NCBI RefSeq assembly: GCF_031010175.1
Contig: NZ_JAUAMB010000045.1
Coordinates: forward strand, 1 to 34,956
Source of the DNA: Halomonas sp. SpR1
GTDB taxonomy: Bacteria > Pseudomonadota > Gammaproteobacteria > Pseudomonadales > Halomonadaceae
Direction of reading: 5' to 3'
DNA length: 34,956 nt
Below are positions 33,149 through 34,956 of this stretch, piece after piece. Made by a program: the position numbers and the translations under genes. The notes under the pieces are model-generated. The model worked only from the letters and a program-made list of their open reading frames with translations, did not search any database and was not told where the DNA came from. Position 1 is the stretch's first letter, and each line of letters starts with the position of its first letter.

Positions 33149-33177
33149 TTGACACGCTTAAGGCGGCTCACTACTGT
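33149..33177 (+). promoter_or_regulatory. Sigma-70 promoter of lldD
   Basis: TTGACA (33149-33154), 17-bp spacer, TACTGT (33172-33177). Transcription would start near 33184, placing the second operator at about +12 to +30. Confidence 0.6.
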
Positions 33178-33194
33178 TGATTCTGGTTTTTTGT

Positions 33195-33213
33195 CAATTG
33201 GTAAAACCAATTG
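33195..33213. promoter_or_regulatory. LldR/PdhR-type operator in the lldD leader
   Basis: CAATTGGT-AAA-ACCAATTG, a perfect 8-bp inverted repeat, just downstream of the lldD promoter. Centre to centre it is 199 bp from the other operator; the pair flanks the promoter, as the two LldR operators do in E. coli. Confidence 0.9.
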
Positions 33214-33274
33214 CCCGCTTTGGGCGTCGGTGTATGGCGCGCCCAGTGCACAGGGCTATAACACAGGGCTATCC

Positions 33275-34426
33275 ATGATCATTTCTGCATCCACCGACTA
33301 CCGTCAAGCCGCTAAACGTCGTATCCCGCCCTTTCTCTTTCATTATGCCGACGGAGGATCTTACGCGGAGCATACATTGCGACGTAACGTCGAGGACTTA
33401 GCCGGTATTGCGCTACGTCAGCGTGTATTGAAGGATATGTCGTCGCTATCATTAGAGACAGAGTTGTTCGGTGAAACACTTGCCATGCCGATAGCTTTGG
33501 CGCCGGTGGGGCTGGCGGGTATGTACGCCAGGCGCGGTGAAGTACAGGCGGCGCGGGCAGCTACTAATAAAGGTATACCGTTTACGCTGTCGACGGTATC
33601 GGTATGCCCTATTGATGAGGTGGCTTCGGCAATTGAGCGGCCCATCTGGTTTCAGCTCTATGTGCTGAAAGACCGGGGCTTTATGAAGCATGTTCTGGAG
33701 AGGGCTAAGGCTGCTGGCGTCAAGACATTGATTTTCACTGTTGATATGCCTGTTCCTGGCGCGCGTTATCGCGATGCTCATTCTGGTATGAGCGGTAAGA
33801 GCGGGCCAGTGAGGCGTATGCTTCAGGCTGCAACACATCCTTTATGGGCTTGGGATGTGGGTATCCATGGTCGCCCCCATGATTTGGGTAACGTATCTGA
33901 TTATCGCGGTAAGCCAACGGAGCTTGAGGACTACATCGCCTGGCTGGGGAATAACTTTGATCCGTCCATCTCCTGGAAAGATTTGGAGTGGATTAGAGAG
34001 CAGTGGGATGGCCCGATGATCATTAAGGGCATACTTGATCCAGAGGACGCCCGTGATGCGGTTCGCTTTGGCGCGGATGGCATCGTTGTCTCCAACCATG
34101 GTGGCCGCCAGCTCGATGGCGTTCCCTCTACTGCACGTGCTTTGCCTGCTATCGCCGATGCAGTAAAAGGTGACTTGGCCATTCTGGCTGACTCTGGCGT
34201 GCGCAGCGGGCTCGATGTTGTGCGTATGATTGCCATGGGCGCCGATACTGTATTGCTTGGACGTGCTTACATATACGCATTGGCTACTGCCGGAGAGGCG
34301 GGTGTTGCTCATCTGCTCGAGTTGTTTGAAAAAGAGATGCGGGTAGCAATGACGTTGACTGGGGCGCGTAGTATCGCCGAGCTTGGATTGGACTCGCTGG
34401 TGCCAGATTCAATACGCGATGCCTAA
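33275..34426 (+). CDS. lldD: L-lactate dehydrogenase (quinone/cytochrome, FMN-dependent)
   Basis: 383-residue FMN enzyme at the inner face of the membrane, oxidising L-lactate to pyruvate and passing electrons to the respiratory chain. Very similar to E. coli LldD in the N-terminus (MIISAS-DYR, PPFLFHYADGG, TLRRNVEDL), substrate/FMN segments LAPVGLAGMYARRGE, FTVDMPVPGARYRD, IIKGILDPEDA, and the active-site base H275 in VVSNHGGRQLDG. The ATG at 33275 fits that N-terminus; the frame continues upstream through promoter and operator, so longer starts are rejected. No lactate permease gene follows; it appears to be monocistronic. Confidence 0.96.
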   Translation: MIISASTDYRQAAKRRIPPFLFHYADGGSYAEHTLRRNVEDLAGIALRQRVLKDMSSLSLETELFGETLAMPIALAPVGLAGMYARRGEVQAARAATNKGIPFTLSTVSVCPIDEVASAIERPIWFQLYVLKDRGFMKHVLERAKAAGVKTLIFTVDMPVPGARYRDAHSGMSGKSGPVRRMLQAATHPLWAWDVGIHGRPHDLGNVSDYRGKPTELEDYIAWLGNNFDPSISWKDLEWIREQWDGPMIIKGILDPEDARDAVRFGADGIVVSNHGGRQLDGVPSTARALPAIADAVKGDLAILADSGVRSGLDVVRMIAMGADTVLLGRAYIYALATAGEAGVAHLLELFEKEMRVAMTLTGARSIAELGLDSLVPDSIRDA

Positions 34427-34610
34427 TGACACCGTTTGCGTCTCAATCAATATTAGTATTAAAAACCGCTTGCCAACCCGTCAACGAATCCGTAAAGTAC
34501 GGATCCGCTGCCGGGGACGCCAAGCGTTACCAGCGGTGTATAAGGTGTAAAAGCCTGGTTTGTCAGGAGGTTAGAGCAGGTTGTATCGCTCGCTTCAGTC
34601 GCTAAAAAAC
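34427..34610. other. Intergenic stretch between lldD and the rRNA promoter
   Basis: No credible gene. A perfect 7-bp hairpin ATCCGTA-AAG-TACGGAT lies at 34488-34504, without a T-run; it might stabilise or end the lldD message. The rest holds nothing I can name. Confidence 0.5.
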
Positions 34611-34615
34611 AGCGA

Positions 34616-34643
34616 TTGACAACCACCAGGAAATGCGTAGAAT
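34616..34643 (+). promoter_or_regulatory. rRNA operon promoter
   Basis: TTGACA (34616-34621), 16-bp spacer, TAGAAT (34638-34643), preceded by an A-rich run (UP-element-like) and followed by a GC-containing discriminator. About 270 bp upstream of the 16S start. Confidence 0.8.
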
Positions 34644-34714
34644 ACGCCTTCCTCGCTGAGGCAAGCCAGTTCAACGGTTTGCAGGATGGTTTTAATCACC
34701 GCCGCAGCGAAACA

Positions 34715-34726
34715 GCTCTTTAACAA
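34715..34726 (+). promoter_or_regulatory. rRNA antitermination boxA
   Basis: GCTCTTTAACAA matches the boxA element read by the NusB/S10 antitermination complex in rRNA leaders. The remaining leader up to 34909 holds the 16S processing region. Confidence 0.85.
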
Positions 34727-34909
34727 TTTGATCAGGTAATTCATGTGGGCGCTTGCTGACGTTGGTGACAAATCACCAAATATCAAGGCAAGCGACTCAA
34801 GCAATAAAGGTTTTTCGAAACCTGTTTTGAATGAATTCGTTTGAACCTTGAGCCAAGTTTGGTTCGCTTCTGTCACTTACGAGTGGCGGGTAAGAACCGC
34901 ATAGATCTT

Positions 34910-34956
34910 AAACTGAAGAGTTTGATCATGGCTCAGATTGAACGCTGGCGGCAGGC
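34910..34956 (+). rRNA. rrs: 16S rRNA, 5' end (partial)
   Basis: AAACTGAAGAGTTTGATC begins a 16S gene, followed by the standard 27F primer-site region and ATTGAACGCTGGCGGCAGGC. The gene continues beyond the window. Confidence 0.98.

Noticed and set aside
33149..33274. N-terminal extension of lldD
   Set aside because: The frame is open but covers the promoter and operator; homology to LldD starts at 33275.
34488..34504. Rho-independent terminator of lldD
   Set aside because: Perfect hairpin but no following T-run, so listed only as a hairpin.
34595..34876. 93-codon minus-strand ORF upstream of 16S
   Set aside because: Overlaps the rRNA promoter, boxA and leader; no ribosome site or family resemblance.

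Overview
The window reads as a chromosomal segment of a Halomonas-like gammaproteobacterium. This assignment is inferred from three things: the 16S start at the right edge, protein families that mix Pseudomonas-like synteny (tkt/epd/pgk/fba beside metK, and prlC/yheV/gamma-carbonic anhydrase) with halophile-style transporters, and a very acidic exported protein. No phage, insertion sequence, CRISPR array or tRNA was seen. The segment lies between two ribosomal RNA operons in the same orientation: it opens inside the 3' end of a 5S rRNA-like sequence (+) and closes 47 nt into a 16S rRNA gene (+).

Layout. 1-346: an unusual 5S 3' end with a GC-rich insertion, a strong terminator, and a 7-bp tandem repeat just ahead of dgt. 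347-4804: dGTPase, a convergent run encoding a HAD phosphatase, a YciH/SUI1 protein and a NERD membrane protein, then two small proteins of unknown role. 4901-11559 (-): a carbon-metabolism run tkt-lrgA-lrgB-epd-pgk-fba ending in a terminator. A long hairpin-rich leader separates it from divergent metK (11810-13030). 13251-16083: a three-gene FecCD-type ABC importer with ATGA overlaps. 16202-19830: DNA ligase B with an N-terminal signal peptide, an AEC-family carrier, and metF. 19930-23224 (-): a TAXI-type TRAP transporter. 23544-28926: yheV, prlC, an NSS sodium symporter, a gamma-carbonic anhydrase and a YdjM-like membrane protein. 28902-34426: a GntR/FCD regulator, DctB-like kinase and DctD-like sigma-54 activator in one overlapping operon, divergent from L-lactate dehydrogenase lldD. 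34427-34956: the rrn promoter, boxA and 16S start.

How the genes work together. tkt, epd, pgk and fba serve the triose/pentose part of central metabolism, and the LrgAB pair embedded among them may move a small carboxylate such as pyruvate or glycerate. metK and metF both serve the methionine/SAM cycle. lldR and lldD share a control region with two LldR-type operators flanking the lldD promoter. The TRAP transporter has a sigma-54-type promoter and two phased dyads upstream, and the only sigma-54 activator in the window is the DctD-like protein 6 kb away, so a regulatory link is a reasonable hypothesis.

The observations most worth following are the four-hairpin leader of metK, the insertion in the 5S 3' domain, the sigma-54/enhancer layout of the TRAP operon, and the LldR control region with its five-codon upstream ORF. 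All structures and motifs were found by eye; no homology search or folding program was run.
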